DNA from: Populus alba
Taxonomy: Eukaryota > Streptophyta > Magnoliopsida > Malpighiales > Salicaceae
Direction: 5' to 3'
Assembly (NCBI RefSeq): GCF_005239225.2
Contig: NC_133289.1
Coordinates: 3,727,501-3,791,500 of the forward strand
Length of the DNA stretch: 64,000 nt
Of the stretch, positions 10,292-22,400 are shown in pieces; position 1 is the first letter of the stretch; each line of letters starts with the position of its first letter. Made by a program: the position numbers and the translations under genes. The notes beneath the pieces are model-generated. The model saw only the letters and a list, made by a program, of their open reading frames with translations. It was not told the origin of the DNA and made no database searches.

Positions 10292-13200
10292 TCACACCTT
10301 GCTTGTCGAGACTTCATTCCCAGATTTTCTTCTCAACGATTCTGCGAAACATCAGTGACCAGAATAAGAAACAGCAACCCAATGAAATGACTAGGTTTAA
10401 ATATTTTTTTCACTTATATTAGATAGAAGCATGTGTTCCAAAACATAATTCTCTTGTGTGGGAGACAAGTATTTGCATACCAACTCTTTCCTGTATGATA
10501 GAAGAATAAGTGGCTCCACTTTTCTGTGCAAAGGAGAGTATGTCAAAATACATTCCATTTGAAGGCTGAACTCTGGCTTCCTCCATCCATTCCAATACCT
10601 GCATTAAGAATTCACCGAGTTTTTCCGATCAACTAGAAATGCATTTTAACCCAAGAATAGCAGGTCTCCATTTTTTACGGAAATAAGTGGGGGGCAAAGT
10701 GGCTAGTCCTGATTCCCGCCACTTGCATGTCCATGATAGAAAAATAGAGAAATTGAAGCATAATCGGACAGATTAAGTCTCGTTGATCACTTACATTTCC
10801 TTAACTATAATTATGATCATTAAACTTCAAAAAATATAACTGGCCAAGACTCTGATTACTGAAGCAATGCATGCTTTCCTCTTATGGGACAATTCTGAAA
10901 AGGGAACTTCACTAGGATTTCGAAAAGAACAACCCATTTTTTTGGAGTCAAGTAATCACTAACTGTTGTGCCAGTGCTTGAGTTCAAATGCATGCCTCAT
11001 ATAACTTATGGACACATTGATTCAAGACTTTGAAAACAGACACCCTGTGATACCCCAGGTCTCACTTCAGATGAGTGTAAGAAGATCCTAAGGAAACCCC
11101 AGTTTGATACCCACCATATCTATCAATAGGAGATTGATGAAATGAACACCATCCATAACATTTATTATTTTTAAAAGTTATGAAATTTTATTTTGTATGA
11201 AACAACAGAAATTTGATTATAAGTTACCTCAATATATTTCCTCCAATTTCCAACAGCCAAAAGATTCTTCAACAAGATCGAGTAAGTGTTGCAGTTGATT
11301 TCAGCACCTGATCCTATAATCTTGTAAAAGAACTGCATTTGTTCATAGATGATGCAGAGCAAGATTAGCTTATAAAACATAACGAATAAAAGTAGCAAGT
11401 AAATTAGCTCTCACTGCTGATACCCCCCAAGATTTAAGTTATTTATTATATAAGAAGCTTAACAAGAGGTCAAACAAAGGGATAATTAAATTGTTTACGG
11501 TTTCAATGCAGTGTTTCTTCAAATACAACTATCATAATATAAGATAGACATGTGAAAAATATCTGAGTACCTTCATCATAGATTCAATTTTTCCACTTTT
11601 CCCCAGAAGATGCAGAAGCTGATTCAGAAGTCCAATTGAAACAACAGAGAATGAAGGCTCCATCAATTTAATTAACTCAATCGTTGTTCTCCAATCTCGT
11701 AATCTACACCCAAATTTTCTGTGCTAGTTACTCGGGGAACATGAGCATAATGATGTATTATCAAGAGAGCAGGATATCTATCATGTCCAGACAAACATGC
11801 TTATCAAGGCAATTTGCAAGATAGAGTGGATACTTACAGGCTACAGGCTGATACCATCTCAAAGAAAATAGCATCGCTTAAGGGGATTTCTCTCTCTCTC
11901 ATAAACTCTGCAAGAATGAGAACCTTCGATGGATCACCTCCCTTATTCAAAGCTCTCATCAGAGCCGAACATGCAATAGTGTCTGGTTGGATATTATACT
12001 CTTCCATTTCTTGAAGAAGAGCACAGGCCTTTTTCCAGTGTTCTGTACTTGGACAGAAACAAAAGAGAGGTATTTAGCTAGGCAGATGATTTATTTCACG
12101 CCATTCACTAATCATGTCAGTCTCATACAAACTGACCTGCTGCATTATAAGCATGTAGCATCATGGTATAGGTAACAACATCAGGACAACATCCAGCCAT
12201 CTTCATCTTGTTGAACATAGATTCTGCTTCTGTGATTTTACCCTAACATATATCAAAAAGCAAAAGAAATGAGATCTCCTTCCATTTCCTGTAGATTAGT
12301 AAAGAGGCATATTTTGTCAGAGCACTTGCCTGCTTACTGTAGGCACAGATCACAGAAGAGTAAGCTTCCTTGGTCATAGGAATCTTCAAGTCCATCATTT
12401 CAGAAAGAAACTCAAGTGCCTCACAATATTTTGACATTTTGCAGCAACCACTTATTAAGACTGTGAAAGTAACAGCGTCAGGAATCACTTTACTTTTTCT
12501 CATGGATCTGTACATAGAAGTAGCCTTTTCAAACTCTCCCACATTCATATAGCTTCCAATAGATGAATTATATGCAATTGTGTTCAATTTAATGTGTCGC
12601 CTTTCAGCTGCTTGAAGCACAACATCAATATTCACCTTCCTAGAACAGCGGCCACAAGCCGCCAAAAGAGTGCATATTGAGACAGCATTTGGATAGATTC
12701 CATCTTGTTCCATTTCACGCAAAACTTCCACAGCTTCAGCAAGCAAACCATTAGATCCATAGGCATCAATCATTGCATTGTAGCTGACAAGATTTGGCTT
12801 CAACTTGTCTCTCCTCATCATCTCAAATACTTCTCTTGCCTTTTTAGGTTGTTGTGATCTTCCATAAGAGTTTAGCAAAGATGTATACGATACAACATCT
12901 GGACGAAGTCCACTATTTTTAATTGCATTGAAAACTGATAATGCCTCTTTATTCATCCCATGAGAAGCATATGCTCCCATGAGTGTATTATAGGAAACAA
13001 TGTTAGGCTTGAGACCTTCTGCAACTATGGTACTAAACACGGCCCTACAGTTTTCTATCTGCCCATTCACAGAGTACAAGTGGATGATGCTTGTAAATGT
13101 TACGACGTCAGGGTGGCACTCTGCTCTCTTCTCCCTCATGGACTTGAAAATACCAATGGCTTTCTCATATTGACCAAGCTTTGTTAAGCAATATATCATG

Positions 13201-15344
13201 ATGTTAAGGGTTGTTGTGTCAGGACGGATATTTGTACCTTTCATTAGTTCAAAATAAGATAAAGCTTTTTCATACTGGGCACCAGTCTTATATGCAGATA
13301 AAATAATATTGTGAGTCACCAGATCAGGTCCAACTCCATTTTCAGTCATTTTCTTACAGAGCTTCAGAGCTTCTCTCCAGTTTCCACTAGATCCACAAGC
13401 ATTGATCAAGTTATTATATGTCGACCGACTGGGAGGAATCTGCAGATGTACAATTAAGGACTCAGAAATCTCTTATGATCTCAGATGACTCAAGTCCATG
13501 AGAAAGTAATAACAAGTCATTTAACCAATTCCTTTTCGGGTTTGTACATGGAAAAAAATCAATACTTAGTTAAGGTTTCAGCAAAGTGGGTCCTAGAAGG
13601 GAGAATCTAAAGATAATCCTATTTTTTACATGAAATGACCTTCCCTCAAGACTCGAAGTTGCAAGAACAAGATTTTAACCACTGCACTGAGCAATGGTCT
13701 CAGATTTAAAAACTATTCTAACACATATAGATAAATTTAAGAAATATAGGGAAGGCAGCGGTATTTTCTATGGAAATTATTCAGGGGAGCTTATTATATC
13801 CATCCAAACTATCAGTGGAATCAAATGCCTATTCTAAACATTCATACACACCAGTTGAAAAATACATGGGTGTTATATAAGTCATAAATCAAGCTATCAT
13901 CAATAAGTTTCAATCAAAGATCCCACCACTCCTTGAATATCTAACTTAGAAAAGGAACAAGTTAAAAAAGAGTGAAGAAAACAAAATTTTTCAAGTCGTT
14001 TTTTATGGCTGCAGTGATGGATCCCTAAGGACCAAGGCATGAAGCAATATTGCAAAAATTTCTACACAACTCCAATTCAACATGGAAAAAAAAGGAAGCT
14101 CACATCAATTCAGACCTACTAAGATAAATTATAGAAGAAGAAAACAGATACACACAGCTTTCTGCAGCATGTCTTCCATTATATTCATAGCCCAACGCCA
14201 TTGACCTGATCTACCATGCGCATTGATAAGAGCATTGCAAGTCTCAGCATCTGGTTTGCACCTAGCAGGAAAATAGAATAATTTGGAACCATATTGTGAC
14301 CAAGGTAGAAAGCTTCAGATATATCCATAGGGACAGAAACTAGAAAGTAACAGGCCAAGCATCACAAGAGAAACAGAAGGGATGTCCAGTTCCTTTGAAT
14401 ACCACCTAAAGCAACTAAATGCCCCCGGAACATGAAGCCATAAAGGTGCCAAGAAACAAATTTTTTCAACAACTACTGTGACAGGAATTGCTCATTGGCA
14501 ACTATAATATTCCATTTTGTCCTAAAAACAATCAAATCCCTGTAAAAAACACTGCAAATCAATAAAGCATTACCTCCATTTTTGCATCTCGAAAAACAAT
14601 CCACGAGCTTGATCAGTCCAATTATGCCTAGCATGCAGCCTAATCATCATATTATAAATATCTGTACGAGCACAGTAGTTCCTCTGATTCTTCATCCACC
14701 GAAAAACCAAAATGCTGTGTTCAATTGAACCCTTCTGCGTTATCTCCTACATCATTTCCAAAAAAAAAAAAAAACAATAAGACCCTTTTCTTCCATCACC
14801 TCTCAAAAAAACACTCTCAAATAATAACAGTAACGTATCGATCATTGGATGAACCTCCTATGGGTCCAAGTTACAGCGGGCCACTTTCACAAATCATTGT
14901 AAGTCCCACATGTGGGGTCTGGTTCATGAGATTGGGTCCCACGAATGTAGACAAGCATTGTGGGGAAAATGGTTTGTTTACCTTGATAAGAAGAGGGAAA
15001 TTCTTACGAGCAAACCGGCCAACCCACCGGTTCAAGAGACCTTCAATATCATCAGACTTGTGATCGAGTTCAAGAACTTTCTGGACAACCTGAGAAACAG
15101 ACCAGTCCTTCTGGAACCTGTCTCCTTGGACTCGTATACGATAGCGTTGAGGAATCTGGTCTTTCCTGATTCCACTCACTTGAGTTGACACATGGTGTAT
15201 GCCCTTGTCGTAGTCCACGAACCCAGATTTTTTCTCCTCGAATGCTGCGTCGTTTTTGGAATTCTTGCATAGTATTTTGGGTTTGAAGGCTGGTGGTGTT
15301 GGGTTGTGGAGGAGCGGGAGGTGGTGATGGTGTATGGTTGCCAT
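10292..15344 (-). CDS. EMB2654: P-type pentatricopeptide repeat protein (EMB2654 / At2g41720 type), 10 exons
   Basis: Exons: 14982-15344, 14574-14746, 14156-14261, 12330-13439, 12137-12242, 11838-12042, 11571-11703, 11228-11332, 10481-10598 and 10292-10341; total 2469 nt, 822 aa, the length I recall for the Arabidopsis protein. The N-terminus (MATIHHHHLPLL, Ser/Thr/Pro/basic) fits a chloroplast transit peptide. KDWSVSQVVQKVL and LLNRWVGRFARKNFP follow, then a long array of 35-residue PPR motifs from about residue 140 to 770 (for example DLVTHNIILSAYKTGAQYEKA, PNIVSYNTLMGAYASHG, PDVVSYTSLLNSYGRS). There is no C-terminal E, DYW or SMR domain. In Arabidopsis EMB2654 is a plastid protein needed for trans-splicing of rps12 and is embryo-essential; that role is carried over by homology. 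The start is the ATG at 15344; an upstream in-frame ATG at 15398 is possible. One intron uses a GC donor. Confidence 0.94.
12243..12329 (-). other. GC-AG intron (PPR intron 4, 87 bp)
   Basis: Exon 4 ends TACAGTAAGCAG and the intron begins GCAAGT, which is the best-known GC donor context; it ends TATGTTAG. Protein across the join is YSKQ then GKITEAE, in frame and matching the family. The only nearby GT (inside AGTAAG) would put a stop codon just after the join. Confidence 0.9.
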
Positions 15345-16472
15345 TTCTGGTTGAGATAGAGAAACAGTTTGGGACCGTGGATAGATAAACCCTTTCAAAA
15401 TGGGTTTACAGTTATTTTAGTTCCAACTTCTAATTACCTTTTTGGCCCTCGTCAAAAACCAATTATCTGAGAATAAACATTTATTACTTTATTTTTATTA
15501 TTATAAACGTTATCTTATCAAAGTTATTACACCTAGCTACATCCATAAATTAGTTTAAAATCATTACTGTGAATTGAGTGAATTAATCTGATAAGTTAAT
15601 TAAAAATATATTTATTAGAACAATGTAATTTTCAGAAATGTTTTTTTTTTTAATTAATTAAATTTTAATTAAATCAAAATTTGACCTTCAACTCTGGTTT
15701 AATAACACTACACTACAAATCTGTTTAAAATTATAATAAAAATTATTTTTCAAAATGTTTTTTAATTAAAAATATATTAAATAATAATATTCTTTATTTT
15801 TAAAATTTTATTTTTAACATAACACATCAAAACAATCTAAAAATATATTAAAAAAAAAATTTTAAAAAAAAACAAAATTTCATGAAGCACTAACTTTTCC
15901 ATTTATAAAAACATCATCACTGTTATTGTCATGGAAACTACCGAGTTTGAATGTGAACAAAATGGTGTTTAACACGTTATTAGCAAAAGAGAAAATGATA
16001 TACATCAAAATTTGTGAAGAGGCACTCCATCCAAATGGCTGTCACTGTGATGACTAGTGTATAAAAAATACAAAATGAAACCAGAGGGCAAAAGCGTTGG
16101 GTGTTTTCCAACAGTACCTGCTCTTTTCTATGCCTTCAAAAGAAGTAAGTTACAAAAGCTCCTTATCGGCAGAATTCAAGGATTCGACCCATCTTGCTTG
16201 TATAATGGACGCACAGTAGCTATATAAGTTTTACGTCCATGGTTCAGCTAAAAAGACCAAACCTTGGGCAATGATATGGCTTGCCAATACCCAGCTCTCG
16301 ATAAATGACTATCGCTAGCTGAGTAGCAGCCCAAGGAGAAACTTCGATGACTGTCAGTATCTATTCCGGGCAACAAGCATGGGTGGTTCTGACTCCATGG
16401 GCATCACCAGAGGCTGATTTTCTGTTGCCTCACAAGTTTCACTAGTTTGTGTAAAATGTAATCGGGTGCCGC
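15345..16472. other. Intergenic: PPR promoter side and RRP12-like 3' side
   Basis: From 15345 to about 15420 lies the PPR 5' leader. From 15420 to 15900 it is very AT-rich, including a copy of the dispersed AT-rich repeat at about 15715-15880. From roughly 16000 to 16472 the composition is more balanced and is probably the 3' untranslated region of the RRP12-like gene. No other gene is seen. Confidence 0.55.
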
Positions 16473-19400
16473 TCAGTTGTTGAGTTTCTGTTTCTTCCAT
16501 GCTTTCTGGGGTTTGTGTAGTTTGGAAGCAGAACTAGGTCCGCGAAATGACGCTTTGCCTTTCTTGTTCGTGTTCCTATGCTCTATCTTTCTTTTCCCAT
16601 CACCAGTTTGCTCTTTGTTAAAATTCCTCTTCTTCCAACCATCCTCTGACCGAACCTTGATTGATTTTTCATGCTCAAAGTGCCTAGCTCTTTTAGCCCC
16701 TTCACGTCCGCTACCATCACCAGTTGATACACCAGGCTTGCTTGAGGTCGGAGGGTTCTCATTGTGTTTCTTCTCCCTCTTTCTCTTCCCAGGATGCACT
16801 GAACCAGTTCTCTCAGGTACAGAACCCGATTCCTTGTTCTTTGGCTTCTCCACCCTGATGCAGCAGCACAGTCAACAGGGATTTGAATGTGAGAAGTAAC
16901 TAGGGAGACATGGCTCTTGCAGACAGCAATCAAGCAAAGAGAAATAACAAATATTAAACCAAAAGGAACAGGAGATTTATCAAACCTCTTAGGTGATATA
17001 TCTGACGGCGTTTTTTCTGTATCATTTGTGCCGGCTTCCTTGGAAGTTGACTTGTGATGGCGATTCTGCAAAGGATGGATATTGGAAAGAAGCAATGTGC
17101 TTTATTTAAAATTAAACAAAAATTTCACCAGCATGAAGCACATTGGATTAGATATTCTAGATAGTTAAAATCATGCTATAATACGGGAGATGATGACATG
17201 TACGTGGAATTAGTGTAAGAATGACATTTAATTGATTACTTTTTCATTAAATGAATGAATAGCTTGAAAACACCAGAACAAAATTTGAGACCATATAAAG
17301 GACAAAAAGGGCTCTAGACGGGAAAATGGTCCCCAACATAAATGTTAACTTAATAAGGAAGGTTAAATGATTGATGCATTTCGCAACAGATATTAATGGT
17401 CTAAATCACTGATTATCATTTACATACTGAAACAGCAGTTGGTGACTCAAAAAGAGCCAAAAGTCTTGCTCTGTCCCTGCCACTAGTCTGAATGCTCATG
17501 AGACAATTTACATAATTATAGCAACTTTCAATCTGGCCAGCACAAGCTGACATGTGGGGTCTGAATCTGAGCTCAATCAAAATGTTTCAAGAAATTAAAA
17601 TAAAACCAAATTGAGAAGGCAACGTTTTTAGAAAAGAAAAACAACCTGCAAAACAGTCTTGAAAAAACTCTTATGTTTCTCTGGGATATCTAACTCAACA
17701 GCAGAAGAACCACACTTCCGTATCATAATCTCCAGTATGACTGTAACCTGTGGAAACTCATATATGTAAGAGGACCTTTCAGAACAGACAATCAATAAAC
17801 AGAGTCACATAAACACGTAATTATTTGGAATGTGCAAAGAAGACCAATAAGAGCATAATGCCGAGTTACATGCCTTTGATCTGAAATGGTTTCTAGAGAC
17901 AGATGACCAGGGAAGAACTCCAATGATGATGTCAGATAGGAAATTCTGCAGGTCTTTTGCTTGCAAGCAAGATACTAATACTTTTGTGAAGCCCAAAACA
18001 GCCTGTTTAATATATACTAATTATTTCGACACTGTTGAAATCTAAATAAATTAATAACAATCTGGATAGAGAGCTAGCAAATACTTACTTTTATGACTTC
18101 CAGAGCTTTGTTTTGCAGCAATGATAAGAGAGAGGGAACAAGATCGGGCACTTCAAGACAGATTTCTGTATCATTATATACCAGTACAGACAGTGCAGAT
18201 ACTGCTCCACTTGTTATGTAGGGAGACGAACCAGAGAGATAACCTGTTATCTGAGCAGTGTATGACTTCATCAGAGAGAAGCTATGACACTTGTTAAGTT
18301 ATTAATGGCAACATGACAATGGTCAAATTCAAGATTTTTCATCATTGGACCACAACCAAAAGACCACTGAGAAACTAGCATATCAGCAACAACTCAGTGT
18401 ACAATCTAAAATTTCTAAATAAGGAACTCCCTGCCTGCAAAGTAATTCGTCCATCTACCCTTTATTGGATCCCCAAAATATTTTTCTAATTTGAAGTCCA
18501 CATACAGAACCTAAGGAAGTTCACCACAAACCTAGAAGGCAAACAAGCTATCTAAACACCCAAAACTATCATTTTTAATTGCAGTGGTAATGATGGCATC
18601 ACATTGATCACCTGAATCCATTGATAATGTCCACTTAAAAGGTTGACTTTCTAACATAGAAAAACAACTGGAGGCAGAGGGATAGACAGCCAGGATATTA
18701 GCCATTCATGCTGGGAAAAACAATGAACTAAAGAGATGGTAAGCATATTCAAAAGCCTTCAACAAATGAAGCTTCACATTAACAATACAAAAGTAGAACA
18801 GGTGACACACTAACCATGCTGATCAGTCTTTGATAAGCTTCTCTGGAAGTGGCACAAGATGAGTTGTGCAAGGAGGAACTTATAAAAAGGAGTGTATCGT
18901 AAGCCACTTTCCTAGCATCTTCCCTTGCCTACATGTTACAGAATAGATGCATCCAGTTAGCTCTCAACCACAAGTGTCCTAACTTTGATAATTCATGCCG
19001 AATATCAAACGTGTTGATACAATGGCAATAGTATAGAATAAGAAGGGAAAAAAAAGACGACTTCTTGAATTTTATTTAACAAGAAATGGATGCCAATTTA
19101 AAATCTAGCACAAAACATAACCTAGTTGTTTTTTCAATGACAATAAACTAATAACAGCGGTAAGTAGTGCAATATATAGTTAGTTAATTTTATGTTATGT
19201 AAAGTTCATTAGCAAACTTATCCAAGAATTTTAAACTAACATAAAGAAAACAGAGAGAGAAAACTATAAATCAATGTCTTAACCTACATGTGCATCTTTT
19301 GTTTGAGAAATTAACCACGTTTACTTATACAAAAGATCGAGACATGAAATATATCAAGAGCAGAGAGAGAAAGATTCTCTTAACAAGCTTTGGCAAGCTA

Positions 19401-22400
19401 ATAACACACACACGGAGCAGATAAAGTAACTCAAGAGTTCATTTACCTCTGATTCCTAACTCAAAAATGGAAATCAGGACTACAAAACAATAAAAAAGAA
19501 GCAAAGCACGTACATCCTTCAAGATGAGTATGATCTCATTGAGCATAAGAAAAGCCTTCGTATTTTTCTCCTCTGAGTTCATCTGCAAAAAGCATATTAA
19601 AGAAATTAATGGAATTTCAGATTCCATTTAATTTATGCAGGATGACAATAGTATCACATCTGCCTCCTCCAAAGAAAGTGAATTAGCTAAACAAACCAAA
19701 GTTGCCAGAGTGTCATGATATAAACATAATAAGAGAAACTTCAAAAGGAGAAAAAGGTAAAAAAAAACAGGACTTCACAAGATCATGCATACTAGATTTA
19801 AAGCAACCACTAATGCATGATAGTATAGAATCTTCAGGCCAAATTCTAGAGATTCTCACATCAATTAGTAAACTATTTATCTTCCTTATACAGTCAAAGA
19901 CATTGACTTTTTAACTCTTCTTTCATCCTGCCCCGACAAGAAAATGATGACTTGATGATTTTATCTCGAATTATCATGTTGTAATTTACATAATGAAAAA
20001 AAAAAAAAAAAGCAAACAAGCAGCCCAGGAAGTATCATTTCATCTATCAATTTATGTATCTCAAAAATTGAGCTCATTGAGAGGATATTAATCACATGCC
20101 ACTTCATAATTAAATTTCATTCCCTTTTCTAAATGAGCTCAATTTTTGGGAGTTGAGATATTCAATAATGCCACTTACAGAGAAAAAAATAGAAGATTTG
20201 GAAATACAGAGATAAAAATAGAAGAAGATATGACAAACTAAAAGAAGACAAGTAGGAACAGAGATCTTGACCTCTAATGCATGAACTATGAGAATATGGA
20301 AACAAGCAAATCGATTTTTAAGAGTTGCAACATCATCAGGAGATTTCAGGCCAAGTAATAAGTCAATCAGCTCCACAAACCGAGAAGAGCAAAACCATGT
20401 GTGTTCCTGCACCAGAAAATAAAAAAGAAAAGCTACTAAGTCTGCAAAGCAGTAGCTTCTGTGGATGATAATTTAAGTGTGCCAAGAAGCGAATCCAAAC
20501 CTGTAAAATTCTGCTCAGAGTGTGGTATGCTTCACAATGACCAGTTACATCAGTAGCCTGAATGTCAAAGATTCATAAAAGAATTTTTAGACCAGAATTA
20601 TGTGGCCACAAACAAAAAAGCACATGGAAGGTTGTCAGATGTTCAGGTTGAAAGAGTCACCTGAAAGATGAAGACAACAAACTTATATATCAGATCAATG
20701 AAATCTGTTTTGGCTCCAACAACGAGAGAAGATGCAAGCTCCATCATCACACACCTGTAGATTTACTGGACTCGTCAATTTTCAAGATTTTAGGGGAGTC
20801 AGAAGAAGACCAAAAACATAAGGTACATTTTCGAGGCAGGCAAATAAGAAACATACAGCAATTTGGAGAAGACAGGGAGAACCCAGTTCATTAATTCCTT
20901 TCACATCCTTAACTCAATTTCTTCTTTTCTTTTAAATCTTTTTCATGAGATAGTGTTAGATGTTGTTTGTTGGTTTGGTATTAAAGCAGGACGTTAACTT
21001 TCCAGTTTACCTGTGTACATCTTTCTCTTGTACATTCAAGCTGCGTGCTTCTTCCTCAATCAATTCATCACCATCACTCTTTGGCTGTTGAAACTCACCT
21101 TCACCAGTTACAAACCGAAACCTCTTAAGTAGTGACATGAAAACCTTCTGGGTGACAGAAGAATTGCTGATAGAAGCCAAGCATGCAATAGCATCCTGAG
21201 AAAATACCATCAGTCAAAAGGTGATATCTCATGACATTGACTGGTATCAAAAAAAAAATGTCATGCGTATGCAGTAGCATAATTATCATTTCACAACAAA
21301 GAAACACTACTGAAATGGCTAAACTCAATGTTACCAACTTAGAGAGATGCACAGATTACAGAATATGTCAAAAGCTATCCTACTTACCCCGGGACTGAAT
21401 CATATGAGCCCAGAAACTTTCAAAGAAGGTTACAGTCTATGAGGTGTAAGCATCAAGTTTATAGATACAACAATGATTTATATCTGTACAATCTTTAGCT
21501 AGTATGACAAGAAAACCATGCCAGTAGCTCCGAATAACTTACAAGAGCAGCAACACTTACTTAAACTGCTCAAGCAAAATGAATATCAAACCACTCCACC
21601 TTAAATCAGGGGCAGCAGTGACCATGGCAAGTCACAAAGCCAGGTAAGCCAATCCAAATCCAATTGGTAAATTGCTAGGATTCATGCACTTTGTATAGGC
21701 ATCACCCAACCCAACACTATTTATAGAGAAGATGAAAGCCAAAAAACAGATGCTATAGAAAAGAGGAAACAGAGATAATTCGTAAATTACAGTGAAAACA
21801 ATGCATAGTAGGAAAAGGGGGGGCAGGATATCAATGTCAAGTCAATTCTGTATCCCAAGAAATAAACTTTCAACTTAGAGAAAATACAGCAAGAATACAT
21901 CTATCAAACATGTTAAGACAAAAATTAAGATGGAGAAAAACTATATATGGAAGAAACCTTGATAAACGAGGGCTTCCCAGACTGTGAATCAACAAATAAG
22001 TCAGCTAGAGCATGAAGCAACTTTGAAGAGCATGATGCCAAAGCTTTGATGTTTTTGGTTGCAATTTTTTTGGAATAAGGGGCTACAGAATCTTTTACTG
22101 CATTGTCATTTGAGGCACCACCATCACTTTTAGACAACATCACACTTCTGTTTTGATTCACAAGAACCTATGCAAAACCAAAGAAATAAATATAAAAAAA
22201 TCAAATATAAAAGAAAACAAAAACAATTAAATAATGCATCCCAATAAAAAAACCAAATCAAAAGAAGAAAGAAAATAATTAGCACTTTGCACCTATAGAG
22301 GGAAAAGAGAGGTCACCTGTAAGGCAACAGCAATATTCTGATGCATGAAGGAGTACTTCTTAAGAGAAGTAATCATAAGTTCAGCCAAAGCTCCAAACTT

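Noticed and set aside
14725..15188. Plus-strand frames over PPR exon 1
   Set aside because: The minus strand carries the PPR exon with correct splice sites and conserved protein, so these are shadows.
16477..16899. 140-aa + frame opposite the last RRP12-like exon
   Set aside because: Antisense shadow of the lysine-rich C-terminus, which gives a Phe/Leu/Ser-rich artefact.
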